DNA of 64,000 bases, from positions 1-64,000 of the forward strand of contig RDRZ01000005.1 of the NCBI GenBank assembly GCA_003709165.1, written 5' to 3'. The DNA is from Flavobacteriaceae bacterium PRS1. Its GTDB lineage: Bacteria; Bacteroidota; Bacteroidia; Flavobacteriales; Flavobacteriaceae. Below are positions 8,067-17,574 of this stretch, in pieces. The translations under genes and the position numbers were made by a program. Below the pieces are notes generated by a model that worked only from the letters and a program-made list of their open reading frames with translations, did no database searches and was not told the origin of the DNA. How positions within the stretch are numbered: position 1 is the stretch's first letter; every line of letters begins with the position of its first letter.

Positions 8067-9620
8067 ATGAAAGCACAAAAAACATTTTTATTTATATTTA
8101 TTATCACCTGTATTTTTTCTTGTTTAAAAAAAAGCATTAAAGTTGATATTCTTATAAAAAATGGAATTGTTTTTAGTGGAATAGATTCAATTCCAAGATA
8201 TGTTTCAATAGCCATTAAAGATGATAAAATTATTTTTATTGGTGACGCAACAAAAACAAAAATTAGTCCGACAAAAACTATTGATGCAAATGGATTAATT
8301 GTTAGCCCTGGATTTATTGATCCACATACACATGCAGATGAAGATTTGGCAGACGCAAAACAATCACACAACCAACCATTTTTATTTCAAGGTGTGACAA
8401 CAGTAGTTGTTGGTAATGATGGTAATAGTCTTTTCCCAACATCAAAGTACAAAGATTTATTTAAAAATAATGGAATTGGTACAAATGCTGTGTTACTTGT
8501 TGGACACGGAACCATAAGGAAGCAAGTCATGGGTAACAGCGATGAATTGGCTACTGATATAGATATTGAAAAAATGCAAAATCTTATTCAGCAAGAAATG
8601 GATGCAGGAGCTTTTGGAATGTCAACGGGCTTATTTTATGCGCCTGGAAGCTATTCAAACACCAAGGAGATAATTGCTTTAGCTAAAATAGTAGCTAAAA
8701 ATGATGGAATATACGACACCCATTTACGTGATGAAAGTTCATTTACAAATGGTTTAATTCCCGCTATTGAAGAAGCGATTGAAATAGGGCGACAAGCAAA
8801 ATTACCCATTCATATTTCTCACATAAAATGTTTGGGTATAGATGTTTGGAATCAAAGTAATGCCGTAATTCAACTAATAGAAAACGCTCAAAAAGAAGGG
8901 ATAGAAATAACAGCCAATCAATATCCTTATGAAGCTTCAGCAACAGGCTTAAAATCAGCTGTTGTACCACGCTGGGCCGAAAGTGGTGGGAAGGATTCTT
9001 TATTCATTAGATATAACAATCCAAAACTTAGAAATAAAATATTAGCAGATACTAAAGCAAATATTACTAGAAGAGGAGGGCCAGATAAGTTATTGATTAT
9101 AAAAGCTGTAGATTCAGCCATAGTTGGAGAAAATTTACTTGAAATTTCAAAGGCATTAAATATTTCACCAGAAGAAGCTGTTTTTAAAATTATTGCTACA
9201 GGATATGTAAAAGTGGCCTCATTCAATATGAATATTAACGATATTACTAATTTCATGAAACAAGATTGGGTAGTTACTGGGTCAGATGGTGGTTCGGGTC
9301 ATCCAAGAAAATATGGAAGTTTTCCTCGTAAATATCGTAAGTATGTAATTGAAGATAAAATTATTGATTTGGCAAGTTTTATAAATAATAGTTCTGCAAA
9401 AACTGCCGAAATCTATAAAATCCCAAATAGAGGAAAATTAATAGAAGGTTATTATGCTGACATCATTATTTTTAATCCTCAAACTTTTAAAGATAAGGCT
9501 GATTACATAGACGCTTTTCAATTTGCTGAAGGGTTAGTATGTAGCATTATCAACGGAAAAATTTCAATTGAAGAAGGAGTTTTTTTAGATGCCATGAACG
9601 GTAAAATTTTAACAAAATGA
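8067..9620 (+). CDS. D-aminoacylase / N-acyl-D-amino-acid deacylase-like lipoprotein (paralogue 2)
   Basis: Second deacylase of 517 aa, clearly related to the preceding one over its whole length (FIDPHTHADEDL, DTHLRDESS, IHISHIK, VTGSDGG). The signal MKAQKTFLFIFIITCIFSC marks another lipoprotein. The metal-Cys position again reads GNDG. Differences near the substrate loops (LFYAPGSYSNTKE against LKYLPGAFSKVNE) suggest a divided substrate range. The stop overlaps the start of the M20 gene (ATGA), so the two are translationally coupled. A TATTCTTTG stretch at 7996-8004 could be a weak internal promoter. Confidence 0.85.
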   Translation: MKAQKTFLFIFIITCIFSCLKKSIKVDILIKNGIVFSGIDSIPRYVSIAIKDDKIIFIGDATKTKISPTKTIDANGLIVSPGFIDPHTHADEDLADAKQSHNQPFLFQGVTTVVVGNDGNSLFPTSKYKDLFKNNGIGTNAVLLVGHGTIRKQVMGNSDELATDIDIEKMQNLIQQEMDAGAFGMSTGLFYAPGSYSNTKEIIALAKIVAKNDGIYDTHLRDESSFTNGLIPAIEEAIEIGRQAKLPIHISHIKCLGIDVWNQSNAVIQLIENAQKEGIEITANQYPYEASATGLKSAVVPRWAESGGKDSLFIRYNNPKLRNKILADTKANITRRGGPDKLLIIKAVDSAIVGENLLEISKALNISPEEAVFKIIATGYVKVASFNMNINDITNFMKQDWVVTGSDGGSGHPRKYGSFPRKYRKYVIEDKIIDLASFINNSSAKTAEIYKIPNRGKLIEGYYADIIIFNPQTFKDKADYIDAFQFAEGLVCSIINGKISIEEGVFLDAMNGKILTK

Positions 9621-10936
9621 TAAATATGAAATCAACAAAATGTTTCTTAATGCTATTCAGTATTTTATTTACTGTATCTATTCAAGCTCAAAAGTTAAGT
9701 AGATTAGAAAAAAAAATAATAGATAGGGTAGATGAAAATTATAATTATAGTATACAACTTCTCGAAAGAGTAGTTAATATAAATAGCGGGACATTAAATC
9801 TAGATGGGGTTAAAAAAGTTGGTGATGTTTTTGCAAAAGAATTTGAAGCAATAGGATTTAATACTACATGGTTTAATATGCCTAAAGAAGTTGGAAGATC
9901 AGGACATTTATTTAGTGAATTAAATAAAGGTAAAGTTAAAGGGAAGAAATTATTACTTATAGGACATTTAGATACAGTATTCGAATCCGATAGCCCTTTT
10001 CAGGAATTCAAAAAAGAAGGAGACATGGTTTATGGCCCAGGTGTTAGTGACATGAAAGGAGGAAATGTTATAATTTATGCAGCTTTGCGTTCGTTATATG
10101 AAGTAGGTGCCCTAAAAAACACTCAAATTATAGTCGCTTTTACAGGTGATGAAGAACGGGTGGGCAACCCCATAAGTATAAGTAGAAAAGATTTAGTTGA
10201 TGCCGCTAAACGAAGCGATATTGCATTAGGATTTGAAGGCGCATCGGGTTTAAATTATGCTACGGTCGCAAGACGAAGTTCGGGAAGTTGGGTGTTGAAA
10301 ACCACAGGGAAACGATCACATTCATCTGGTATTTTTAGTAAAAATGCTGGTGCAGGTGCTATTTTTGAAATGTCTAGGATTTTAAACACATTTTACAACG
10401 AACTTCCTGAAAAAAATCTAACCTTTAATCCGGCAACAATAGTAGCAGGAACTACTGTAAATTTTAATGGCAAAACTTCTAAAGGCACCACTTTTGGAAA
10501 AAGTAATATTATTCCGCAAGCAACCGTCGTTTATGGTGATATTCGATGCTTAACGAACGAACAAATAGAGAATACGATGAATAAAATGAAATCTATAGTA
10601 AATAATAATCATTTACCACTTACAGATGCATCCATTGAATTTCATTTAAAATATCCTCCTATGAAACCAACTCCAGGAAATTACGAAGTTTTAAAGGTAT
10701 TAGAAGACGTTAGCCAAGCCATGGGACAAGGAAAAGTAGAAGCTTTTGACCCTGGTAAAAGAGGAGCAGGCGATATTTCTTTTGTCGCAGAATATGTAGA
10801 CGGGCTTGATGGTTTAGGTACGATAGGAAGTGGCGCTCACTCCCCTAGAGAGCGTATGGATTTAACGCATTTTAAAGTTTTAACAAAAAGAGCAGCCATA
10901 TTAATTTATAGACTTATTAATAAAAAAGAGGAGTAA
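9617..10936 (+). CDS. M20-family metallopeptidase (glutamate carboxypeptidase-like), exported
   Basis: Zinc carboxypeptidase or deacylase of the CPG2/ArgE group that splits a C-terminal amino acid or acyl amide. Two starts are possible: ATG at 9617 (ATGA overlap with the upstream stop) or ATG at 9626, which gives a clean signal peptide MKSTKCFLMLFSILFTVSIQ. Metal motifs are LIGHLDTVF, GPGVSDMKGG, the catalytic TGDEER, LGFEGA, and the last zinc His in GSGAHSPRERMDL. The dimerisation insert lies between about residues 215 and 330. In this cluster it would follow the deacylases, trimming the released peptides. Confidence 0.88.
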   Translation: MINMKSTKCFLMLFSILFTVSIQAQKLSRLEKKIIDRVDENYNYSIQLLERVVNINSGTLNLDGVKKVGDVFAKEFEAIGFNTTWFNMPKEVGRSGHLFSELNKGKVKGKKLLLIGHLDTVFESDSPFQEFKKEGDMVYGPGVSDMKGGNVIIYAALRSLYEVGALKNTQIIVAFTGDEERVGNPISISRKDLVDAAKRSDIALGFEGASGLNYATVARRSSGSWVLKTTGKRSHSSGIFSKNAGAGAIFEMSRILNTFYNELPEKNLTFNPATIVAGTTVNFNGKTSKGTTFGKSNIIPQATVVYGDIRCLTNEQIENTMNKMKSIVNNNHLPLTDASIEFHLKYPPMKPTPGNYEVLKVLEDVSQAMGQGKVEAFDPGKRGAGDISFVAEYVDGLDGLGTIGSGAHSPRERMDLTHFKVLTKRAAILIYRLINKKEE

Positions 10937-10938
10937 AT

Positions 10939-11422
10939 ATGAAATGTCTTAATGATATGTTGCAACTTGGTCATCCTAAATTATATGAAGTTTGTGAACC
11001 TGTTGAAAAATCAGATTTAGTGCATCTTGAAAATTGGGTAAATGACATTGATAATACCACAAAAAAATTAGAGAAGCCTATAATTTTGGCAGAGGCATTG
11101 CTGCCCCACAACTTGGTATAATGAAACGACTAATGTATGTTAATGTAGATAAACCTCTAGTCATAATCAATTCTGAAATTACAAATAAAAGTAAAGCAAT
11201 ATATGAACCGCGGGATGATTGTATGAGTTTTCCTAATTTGTTAGTAAAAGCAAAACTACATCAATCTTTAACATTAACACATAAAGATAAACATTGGCAA
11301 ACCCGAGTTTTAAATTTAAATGAGGATATGTCAGAACTTTTATACATGAATATGACCATTTAGAGGGCATTTTATGTACCATGAGAGCTATAGACAATAA
11401 ATTGTTTAAATGGAGATCATAA
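10939..11422 (+). pseudogene. Peptide-deformylase-like gene, two frameshifts
   Basis: Three successive frames add up to a polypeptide deformylase homologue. The first (from 10939) reads DMLQLGHPKLYEVCEPVEKS. After a shift near 11085 the motif GRGIAAPQLG, equivalent to GxGLAAxQ, continues into MKRLMYVNVDKPLVIINSE and DDCMSFPNLLV (the Cys motif is altered). A second shift at about 11340 is needed to read HEYDHLEGILCTMRAIDNKLFKW, with the metal-binding HExxH. All three deformylase motifs exist but in different frames, so the product cannot be made as is. Homologues of this kind are more divergent than the housekeeping def; a role in processing N-formyl peptides would fit the cluster. Sequencing error is an alternative. 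Confidence 0.8.
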
Positions 11423-11439
11423 AAAATCAATCTCATAGA

Positions 11440-12555
11440 ATGAACCAAGATTACCACGTCATCCATCCAACACATGAGCTTCCAAAAAATGCAACACATA
11501 CTATTTTGCAAAATAATGATGCTTTCATCTATCATAAGTTAATCACATCCTATAAGCCTACACCATTAATCGAACTTAGGTGTTTAGCTCAAAAATTAGA
11601 GGTTAATTCTATTTATGTTAAAGACGAATCATATCGATTTGGGCTAAATGCGTTTAAAGGTTTAGGAGCTTCTTATGCAGTGTATAAAACACTTCAGGAA
11701 CATCCTAATATTTCAACAATGTGTACTGCTACCGATGGTAATCATGGTAAGGCAGTAGCTTGGGCATCGAAACAATTTAATAAAAAAGCCATTGTTTATG
11801 TTCCAAAAAATACTTCAATAAGTCGTATTGAAGCAATTCAAAAAGAAGGTGCACAGGTTGAAAAACTAGATTTAAATTATGATGATACATGTACTTATGC
11901 TAAACAAAGGAGTGAAGCAAATGGTTTGCAGTTGATACAAGATACTGCTTGGGATGGGTATGAAAAAATTCCGGCTTTAATTATGGCTGGTTATTTAACT
12001 TGTCTAAAAGAATTAGAAACCAGTTTACATAAGAATAACGTACCAGATGTCGATATTGTTTTTCTTCAAGTTGGTGTTGGTAGTTGGGCTGCTGCTGCTG
12101 TTTGGTATTATGTAAATAAATATGGTGCAAATCGACCTAAAATAGTACTTGTAGAACCTACCGAATCGGATGGTATGATGGAATCCTTAAAACAAGGGAT
12201 TCGAGTGATTCCTAAAGGAACTCAACAAACTATTATGGCTGGATTAAACTGTGGCATACCCTCTTTAAACGCCTGGGAAATCATAAAGGATAATATTGAT
12301 GCATGCATTAGCATTGAAGATTTCTATGTAGAAAATACCATGAATATATTATACAACCCCAATGGTAGAGATTCTAAAATTATTGCTGGAGAATCGGGCG
12401 CTTCAGGTATGGCTGCATTTTTTAAAATATTAAACGACCCTAAATTAAATTCACTAAAAAAAGAATTAAACATAGATAATAACATAAACCTCTTATTTTT
12501 TAATACTGAAGGAAATACCGATCCAATTAATTTTAATAAAATCATAAATAGTTAA
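11440..12555 (+). CDS. dpaL: Diaminopropionate ammonia-lyase-like PLP enzyme
   Basis: Fold-type II PLP enzyme that converts 2,3-diaminopropionate (D and L forms in known enzymes) to pyruvate and ammonia. Hallmarks are DESYRFGLNAFKGLGASYA with the PLP lysine, ATDGNHGKAVAWA for phosphate binding, QVGVGSWAAA, and GESGASG. There is no signal peptide, so this is the cytosolic member of the cluster. The start at 11440 (MNQDYHVIHPTHE) is preferred; an in-frame ATG at 11410 would overlap the end of the deformylase remnant. Diaminopropionate occurs in several non-ribosomal peptides, which makes this gene a clue to the substrate. Threonine-dehydratase-like activity cannot be excluded. Confidence 0.82.
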   Translation: MNQDYHVIHPTHELPKNATHTILQNNDAFIYHKLITSYKPTPLIELRCLAQKLEVNSIYVKDESYRFGLNAFKGLGASYAVYKTLQEHPNISTMCTATDGNHGKAVAWASKQFNKKAIVYVPKNTSISRIEAIQKEGAQVEKLDLNYDDTCTYAKQRSEANGLQLIQDTAWDGYEKIPALIMAGYLTCLKELETSLHKNNVPDVDIVFLQVGVGSWAAAAVWYYVNKYGANRPKIVLVEPTESDGMMESLKQGIRVIPKGTQQTIMAGLNCGIPSLNAWEIIKDNIDACISIEDFYVENTMNILYNPNGRDSKIIAGESGASGMAAFFKILNDPKLNSLKKELNIDNNINLLFFNTEGNTDPINFNKIINS

Positions 12556-12568
12556 CACCAAAAAAGTC

Positions 12569-13711
12569 ATGCCAAAATTTTTATTTTTTCTCATTACCTT
12601 TTCTTTTTTCTTTAATTGTCAAGCTCAAAATCGATTAAGAGCCAGAGATTTAGGAATAGAACCAGGTATTCTTACCCCTGGGAAACTGAATGCTATTACA
12701 GATGTTAATGGGGTTTCTGTCGGACATAAATCCTTAATAATTGGAGATTCTATAAGGACCGGAGTTACATTAATATTACCACATCAAGGCAATATTTTTC
12801 AAAATAAAGTACCCGCAGCTATCTATGTTGGAAATGGTTTCGGAAAAGCCATAGGCTTTACACAAATAGAGGAATTAGGTAATCTTGAAACGCCAATAGC
12901 ATTAACAAACACTTTAAATTCATTTATAGTTGCTAATGCGTTAATTGATTACACTTTGTCCGTCCCGGGAAATGCAAAAATTCGGTCAGTAAATCCCGTG
13001 GTTGGCGAAACTAATGATGGCTGGTTGAATGATATAAGAGGAAGACATGTACGTAAAAAAGACGTGTTTGAAGCGATTAGCAATGCGTCCACTGGAACAG
13101 TAAAGGAAGGTAATGTTGGTGCTGGTGTTGGTACACGTTGTCTTGGGTTTAAAGGCGGTATTGGAACTTCTTCTAGAGTGTTGCCAAAAGATAAAGGTGG
13201 TTATACAGTTGGTGTCCTTGTGCAAACAAATTTTGGAGGTGTGTTGACTATTAATGGAGCTCCTGTTGGTGTGGAATTGAACAATTATTATATGGCAAAT
13301 GATGTCCCTTACGTGGTGGATGGCTCGTGTATGATTATTATCGCCACTAACGCACCTTTGTCTCATAGAAATCTAAAACGATTGGCTAAACGAACCTATC
13401 TTGCCTTTGGTAAAGTAGGATCATTTTCATCAAATGGCAGTGGTGATTATACCATTGCCTTTAGTACTAATACGGATAATAGAATACCTTACAATGCCAA
13501 GGAGCATGAATTAAAAACTAAAGAAGTGGTTAACGATCACATGTCTCCGTTATTCTTAGCAGCTGTTGAAGCAACAGAAGAAGCTATTTATAATTCGCTG
13601 TTCATGGCAAATGATATGGTTGGACAAAAAGGGAGAATTATAAAGGCCTTACCAGTTGATAAAACCTTAAAAATATTAGATAAATATAATGCAAGAGTAA
13701 AACAAAATTAA
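12569..13711 (+). CDS. P1/DmpA-family (S58) aminopeptidase, exported
   Basis: Self-processing N-terminal nucleophile hydrolase related to DmpA (L-aminopeptidase/D-esterase) and beta-peptidyl aminopeptidases. The signal peptide is MPKFLFFLITFSFFFNCQAQ (the Cys suggests a possible lipoprotein). The conserved start RARDLGIEPGILTPGKLNAI, then GVSVGH and GAGVGTRC, are typical. The autocleavage and nucleophile site is the Gly-Ser in VVDGSCMIIIATNAPL. Relatives accept D-amino-acid amides or beta-amino-acid peptides, which suits the neighbours. It starts 14 bp after the lyase and ends 12 bp before the next gene, so it is within one operon. Confidence 0.87.
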   Translation: MPKFLFFLITFSFFFNCQAQNRLRARDLGIEPGILTPGKLNAITDVNGVSVGHKSLIIGDSIRTGVTLILPHQGNIFQNKVPAAIYVGNGFGKAIGFTQIEELGNLETPIALTNTLNSFIVANALIDYTLSVPGNAKIRSVNPVVGETNDGWLNDIRGRHVRKKDVFEAISNASTGTVKEGNVGAGVGTRCLGFKGGIGTSSRVLPKDKGGYTVGVLVQTNFGGVLTINGAPVGVELNNYYMANDVPYVVDGSCMIIIATNAPLSHRNLKRLAKRTYLAFGKVGSFSSNGSGDYTIAFSTNTDNRIPYNAKEHELKTKEVVNDHMSPLFLAAVEATEEAIYNSLFMANDMVGQKGRIIKALPVDKTLKILDKYNARVKQN

Positions 13712-13722
13712 AATCTAAAGTC

Positions 13723-14803
13723 ATGAAAAAAATAAACACCTTAAAACTTGTTTTTATCTTATTAATTTTAAGTGTAGTAAGTGTTAAAGCCCAAGAATTT
13801 CCTGGAGATGATTGGACTTTCAATAAGTTTCCAGAACAAAATGGATGGAATATTAAAAAACTAAAAGAATATAGAAAATATATTACTGACAGTACTAAAA
13901 TAACAGGATTGGTAATTGTACAAAACGGACAAATTATTTTTAATTATGGCGATATAGAAGAAAACAGTTATATAGCCTCTTGTAGAAAAAGCGTCTTATC
14001 TATGATTTACGGAAAATATGTCCTTAATGGAGAAATTGACCTAACCAAAACAGTATTAGATCTTGGACTTGATGATGTTGGAGGGCTTTTACCCATTGAA
14101 AAAAAAGCTACTATTAAAGATATTATTTCTGCAAGGTCAGGTGTTTACCATAAAGAAGGGTATCCAGGAGGTATGCAAGAATATGCTCCAAAAAGATGCT
14201 CTGTTAAACCAGGAAGTTATTGGCTATATAGCAATTGGGATTTTAATGTTGCAGGTTATGTTTTTGAACAAGAAACAGGTAAAAATATTTATGACGAAGT
14301 TCAGTCACAATTAGCAATACCTTTAGAAATGCAAGATTGGGATAGATCGCTTCAAAACAAAGAAGGAAATACTTCAATATCAAAATATTTAGCCTATCCT
14401 ATGTGGTTTTCCACAAGAGACATGGCAAGATTGGGTTTAATGATGTTACATAATGGAGAATGGAAAAATAAACAAATAATTAATGCCAATTGGGTTAAGG
14501 AGATGATTACCCAAAGGACTAGTCCAGAAGAATTGAATGCTAATGTGCCTGTTTTTAAAAACACAGGTGCTAATTTTGGGTATGGTTATATGTGGTGGTT
14601 ATGGAAAAATAAAGACGAACCAAAACTTAAAGGGGGCATATTCTGCTAAAGGAGCAATGGGTCAAAATATAACCATTTATCCTGCAATGAACGTTGTGCT
14701 GGCTTTTAAGACAAAAGCAGCATATCGCAGAAGAAATTCTTCTCAAATAAGAATTAATTTAGTAAAAAAAGTAACAGAGTTGTTCAATGGTCAAATAAAT
14801 TAA
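13723..14803 (+). pseudogene. Beta-lactamase-fold serine hydrolase, frameshifted near its 3' end
   Basis: Serine hydrolase of the class C beta-lactamase/D-aminopeptidase group with signal MKKINTLKLVFILLILSVVS. The catalytic SxxK is in IASCRKSVLSM and the YxN motif in WLYSNWDFN. The reading frame breaks at a run of five G at 14632-14636; without one G it continues as GAYSAKGAMGQNITIYPAMN and ends VTELFNGQIN at 14803. The frame as sequenced stops early at 14649 and loses the third active-site region. Removal of one base restores a ~360-aa protein, so this is either a recent mutation or an assembly error in a homopolymer. In the cluster it would be a D-peptide or ester hydrolase. Confidence 0.85.
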
Positions 14804-14807
14804 TAAT

Positions 14808-16919
14808 ATGAAAACTTCTATTTTTAAATCAAACCTTAAAATTAATAACTATTTAATATTAATTATTGCTACAATAACGGTATCAGTTAATTTATCTGCT
14901 CAAAATAATTTTACTATAGAACAAGTAATGAGTACTAGTTTTCCGTCAGGGCTTATTACTTCAAGTTCGGGGAATATGGCTGCCTGGATTCAAAATAAAA
15001 ATGGTGTCCGAAATATCTTTATTTCAGATAATGGGCAAATAAAAAAGAAGGTAACTTCTTTTACCAAAGATGATGGGCAAGCTATTGGCAGCTTAATTTT
15101 TGGCCCAGACAATAAGTATTTATTTTTTGTGAAAGGTGGCGCACCAAATCGAAAAGGTGAAATTCCTAATTCACTAAGTTTACCAAATATAACTAAACGC
15201 GAAATATGGCAACTAAATTTAGAAAATAAATCTTTAAAATTAATTTTCGAAGGGTCATCACCCATGCTTTCCCATAATGGAAAAATATTGGTTTTTATAA
15301 CGAAAAAGCAAATTTGGAAAGTAGATTTAACCGCTGAGAAAAAGTCCGAAATGGTTTTTTCAATAAGAGGCAGAATTGGTTCATTGAGATGGTCTCCTGA
15401 TGACTCTAAATTAGCTTTTGTAAGCAGTAGGTCAACACATGCCTATATAGGAGTTTATGATTTTTCAAATAAAAAAATTACCTATTTATCTCCGAGTGTT
15501 GATTATGACAGTAATCCAGTTTGGTCACAAGATGGTAAAAAAATTGCCTATATAAAAACTCCCAGAGAAGCAAATATTTTGCCTTTCATGCCTCGTAGAA
15601 CTGCCTTGCCATGGAGTATCTATGTGGGTAATATAAAAAATGGCTCTTCAAAAGAAATATGGAAAGCAGATGATGGTAATGGAAGTGCGTTTCATTCTAT
15701 TTCTGCATTTAATCAGCTTATGTGGTCGGCAAATAATTTTATTGTTTTTCCTTGGGAAAAAACAGGATGGGTACATCTTTATGTAATTAAATCTGATGGC
15801 TCAAAGCCAAAACAATTAACTTCTGGGGATTCAGAAATTAAATACGCCAGTATATCACACGATAAGAACACGATTGTGTATTCTTCAAATCAAGGAGATA
15901 TAGATAGACATCATATATGGCAAGTTACGATTGCCGATGGCAAAAACAAGCAACTTACAAGTGGTGTTGGTATTGAATGGTCTCCTCAATTTTCAGCAAA
16001 TAAGAAGAAAATATTTCTTATTTCGGCAGGAACAACACGACCAGCTCAACCAGCAATACTCAACAATAGTAAAATCAAATTATTGGAAGCGGTTTCCGAT
16101 TTATCCGAATTTCCTAAAGGCAAACTCGTTGAGCCTAAACAGGTAATATTTACAGCAGCCGATGGTATGCAGATCCACGGTCAACTTTTTCTTCCTCCAA
16201 AAAGGAAAAAAGGAAAAAAATATCCAGCCGTAATTTATACACATGGTGGTTCTCGAAGACAAATGTATCTAGGGTTTCACGACAGAGGGTATTATCATAA
16301 TGCCTATGCTTTCAATCAATTTTTAGCAAGTAAGGGTTATATTGTTTTATCGGTAAACTATAGAAGTGGTATAGGTTATGGAATGGAGTTTCGAGAAGCA
16401 TTGAACTACGGAGCAAGAGGTGCTAGTGAATTTCAAGACGTATTGGGTGCAGGAATTTATTTAAGAAACCGAGTTGATGTCGATGCAAAACGAATAGGTT
16501 TATGGGGAGGTTCGTACGGTGGTTTTTTAACTGCCATGGGACTAGCAAAGGCTTCAAATCTTTTTGCTGCTGGAGTTGACTTGCATGGAGTTCATGATTG
16601 GAATGTTGTTATAAATAATTTTGTTTCAGGTTATGATCCTGCAAAAAGTAAAGAGGCTGCTAAACTAGCATTCGACTCTTCTCCTATAGCATATATAAAA
16701 GATTGGAAATCTCCTGTATTGTTAATTCATGGAGATGACGACAGAAATGTACCTTTTAGTGAAACTGTAGATTTAGTAGAAGCTTTAAGAAAGAATAATA
16801 TTGATTTTGAGCAATTAATTTTTCCTGATGAAGTGCATGGTTTTTTATTGCATTCTAACTGGATAAAAGCCTTTAATGCTTCCTATGACTTTTTTGAAAG
16901 AAAATTAAAAAAGAAATAA
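14808..16919 (+). CDS. S9-family dipeptidyl/acylaminoacyl peptidase, exported
   Basis: Serine peptidase of the prolyl-oligopeptidase clan. An N-terminal signal with a hydrophobic stretch (YLILIIATITVSVNLSAQ) is followed by a WD40-like beta-propeller (about residues 40-420, with LRWSPDDSKLAF and PVWSQDGKKIAY repeats) and a C-terminal alpha/beta hydrolase. The catalytic Ser lies in LWGGSYGGF, the Asp in HGDDDRNVP and the His in DEVHGFLL. The 703-aa length is normal. Relatives release dipeptides or acylated N-terminal residues. It is downstream of the serine hydrolase by 4 bp and upstream of the VanX-like remnant. Confidence 0.9.
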   Translation: MKTSIFKSNLKINNYLILIIATITVSVNLSAQNNFTIEQVMSTSFPSGLITSSSGNMAAWIQNKNGVRNIFISDNGQIKKKVTSFTKDDGQAIGSLIFGPDNKYLFFVKGGAPNRKGEIPNSLSLPNITKREIWQLNLENKSLKLIFEGSSPMLSHNGKILVFITKKQIWKVDLTAEKKSEMVFSIRGRIGSLRWSPDDSKLAFVSSRSTHAYIGVYDFSNKKITYLSPSVDYDSNPVWSQDGKKIAYIKTPREANILPFMPRRTALPWSIYVGNIKNGSSKEIWKADDGNGSAFHSISAFNQLMWSANNFIVFPWEKTGWVHLYVIKSDGSKPKQLTSGDSEIKYASISHDKNTIVYSSNQGDIDRHHIWQVTIADGKNKQLTSGVGIEWSPQFSANKKKIFLISAGTTRPAQPAILNNSKIKLLEAVSDLSEFPKGKLVEPKQVIFTAADGMQIHGQLFLPPKRKKGKKYPAVIYTHGGSRRQMYLGFHDRGYYHNAYAFNQFLASKGYIVLSVNYRSGIGYGMEFREALNYGARGASEFQDVLGAGIYLRNRVDVDAKRIGLWGGSYGGFLTAMGLAKASNLFAAGVDLHGVHDWNVVINNFVSGYDPAKSKEAAKLAFDSSPIAYIKDWKSPVLLIHGDDDRNVPFSETVDLVEALRKNNIDFEQLIFPDEVHGFLLHSNWIKAFNASYDFFERKLKKK

Positions 16920-17553
16920 TTTTAGTTATTGCCACAATTCTATTGGTAACCAATTGTGGGGTTAAATCACCACATGAAAAAGGCACTTTTAAACAATCTG
17001 ATTTAGTGGAACTCATAAAACTTGACTCTACATTCAAATTAGATATTAAATACGCTACAAATAACAAACTTTGTAGGTAAAACCTGTTTACACAGAGGCT
17101 AGGGCTTTTTTACAACGCCCCGCTGCCGAAGCATTGGTTAAAGTGAATAAAGAATTAAGACCACTTGGGTATAGACTACTCATATTTGATGGATATAGAC
17201 CATGGAGCGTAACAAAATTATTTTGGGACATAACTCCAGCAGATAAAAAGAAGTTTGTTGCAGACCCTAAAGAAGGCTCTAAGCATAATAGAGGTTGCGC
17301 AATCGATCTAAGTTTATTTGAAATTTCCAAAGATAGAGAAGTTGCAATGCCAGGAGAGTACGATGAAATGACTGAACGCTCATACCCTGATTACAAAGGA
17401 GGAACAGAAAAGCAACGAAAATTAAGGGATTTACTAAAAGAAAAAATGGAAGACAATGGCTTTAAAGTCTATAAATTTGAATGGTGGCACTTTGACTTTA
17501 ATGATTGGAAATCTTATCGTATAGGAAATATATCTTTCAAGAAAATAAAATAA
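16904..17553 (+). pseudogene. VanX-like D-Ala-D-Ala dipeptidase (M15D), start and frame damaged
   Basis: The catalytic half is intact in the frame covering 17134-17553: GYRLLIFDGYRPW, the zinc motif SKHNRGCAIDLSLF (SxHxxGxAxD), and EWWHFDF with catalytic Glu and zinc His. Upstream, another frame reads a lipoprotein-like start KKEIILVIATILLVTNCG, then KLDSTFKLDIKYATNN; joining it to YTEARAFLQRPAAEALVKVN needs two single-base corrections around 17063-17080. No ATG precedes the signal; the only plausible codon is ATT at 16904, overlapping the S9 stop. VanX-type enzymes cut D,D-dipeptides, a good match to the cluster theme. Confidence 0.8.
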
Positions 17554-17574
17554 TAACCTTTAACTATATAGTAC

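Noticed and set aside
8048-8371. Minus-strand open frame opposite the second deacylase
   Set aside because: It is fully antisense to a well-supported gene and has low-complexity composition.
12986-13366. 126-codon minus-strand frame in the DmpA-like gene
   Set aside because: It is rich in His, Thr and Ser from reverse reading and lies wholly antisense to a solid gene.
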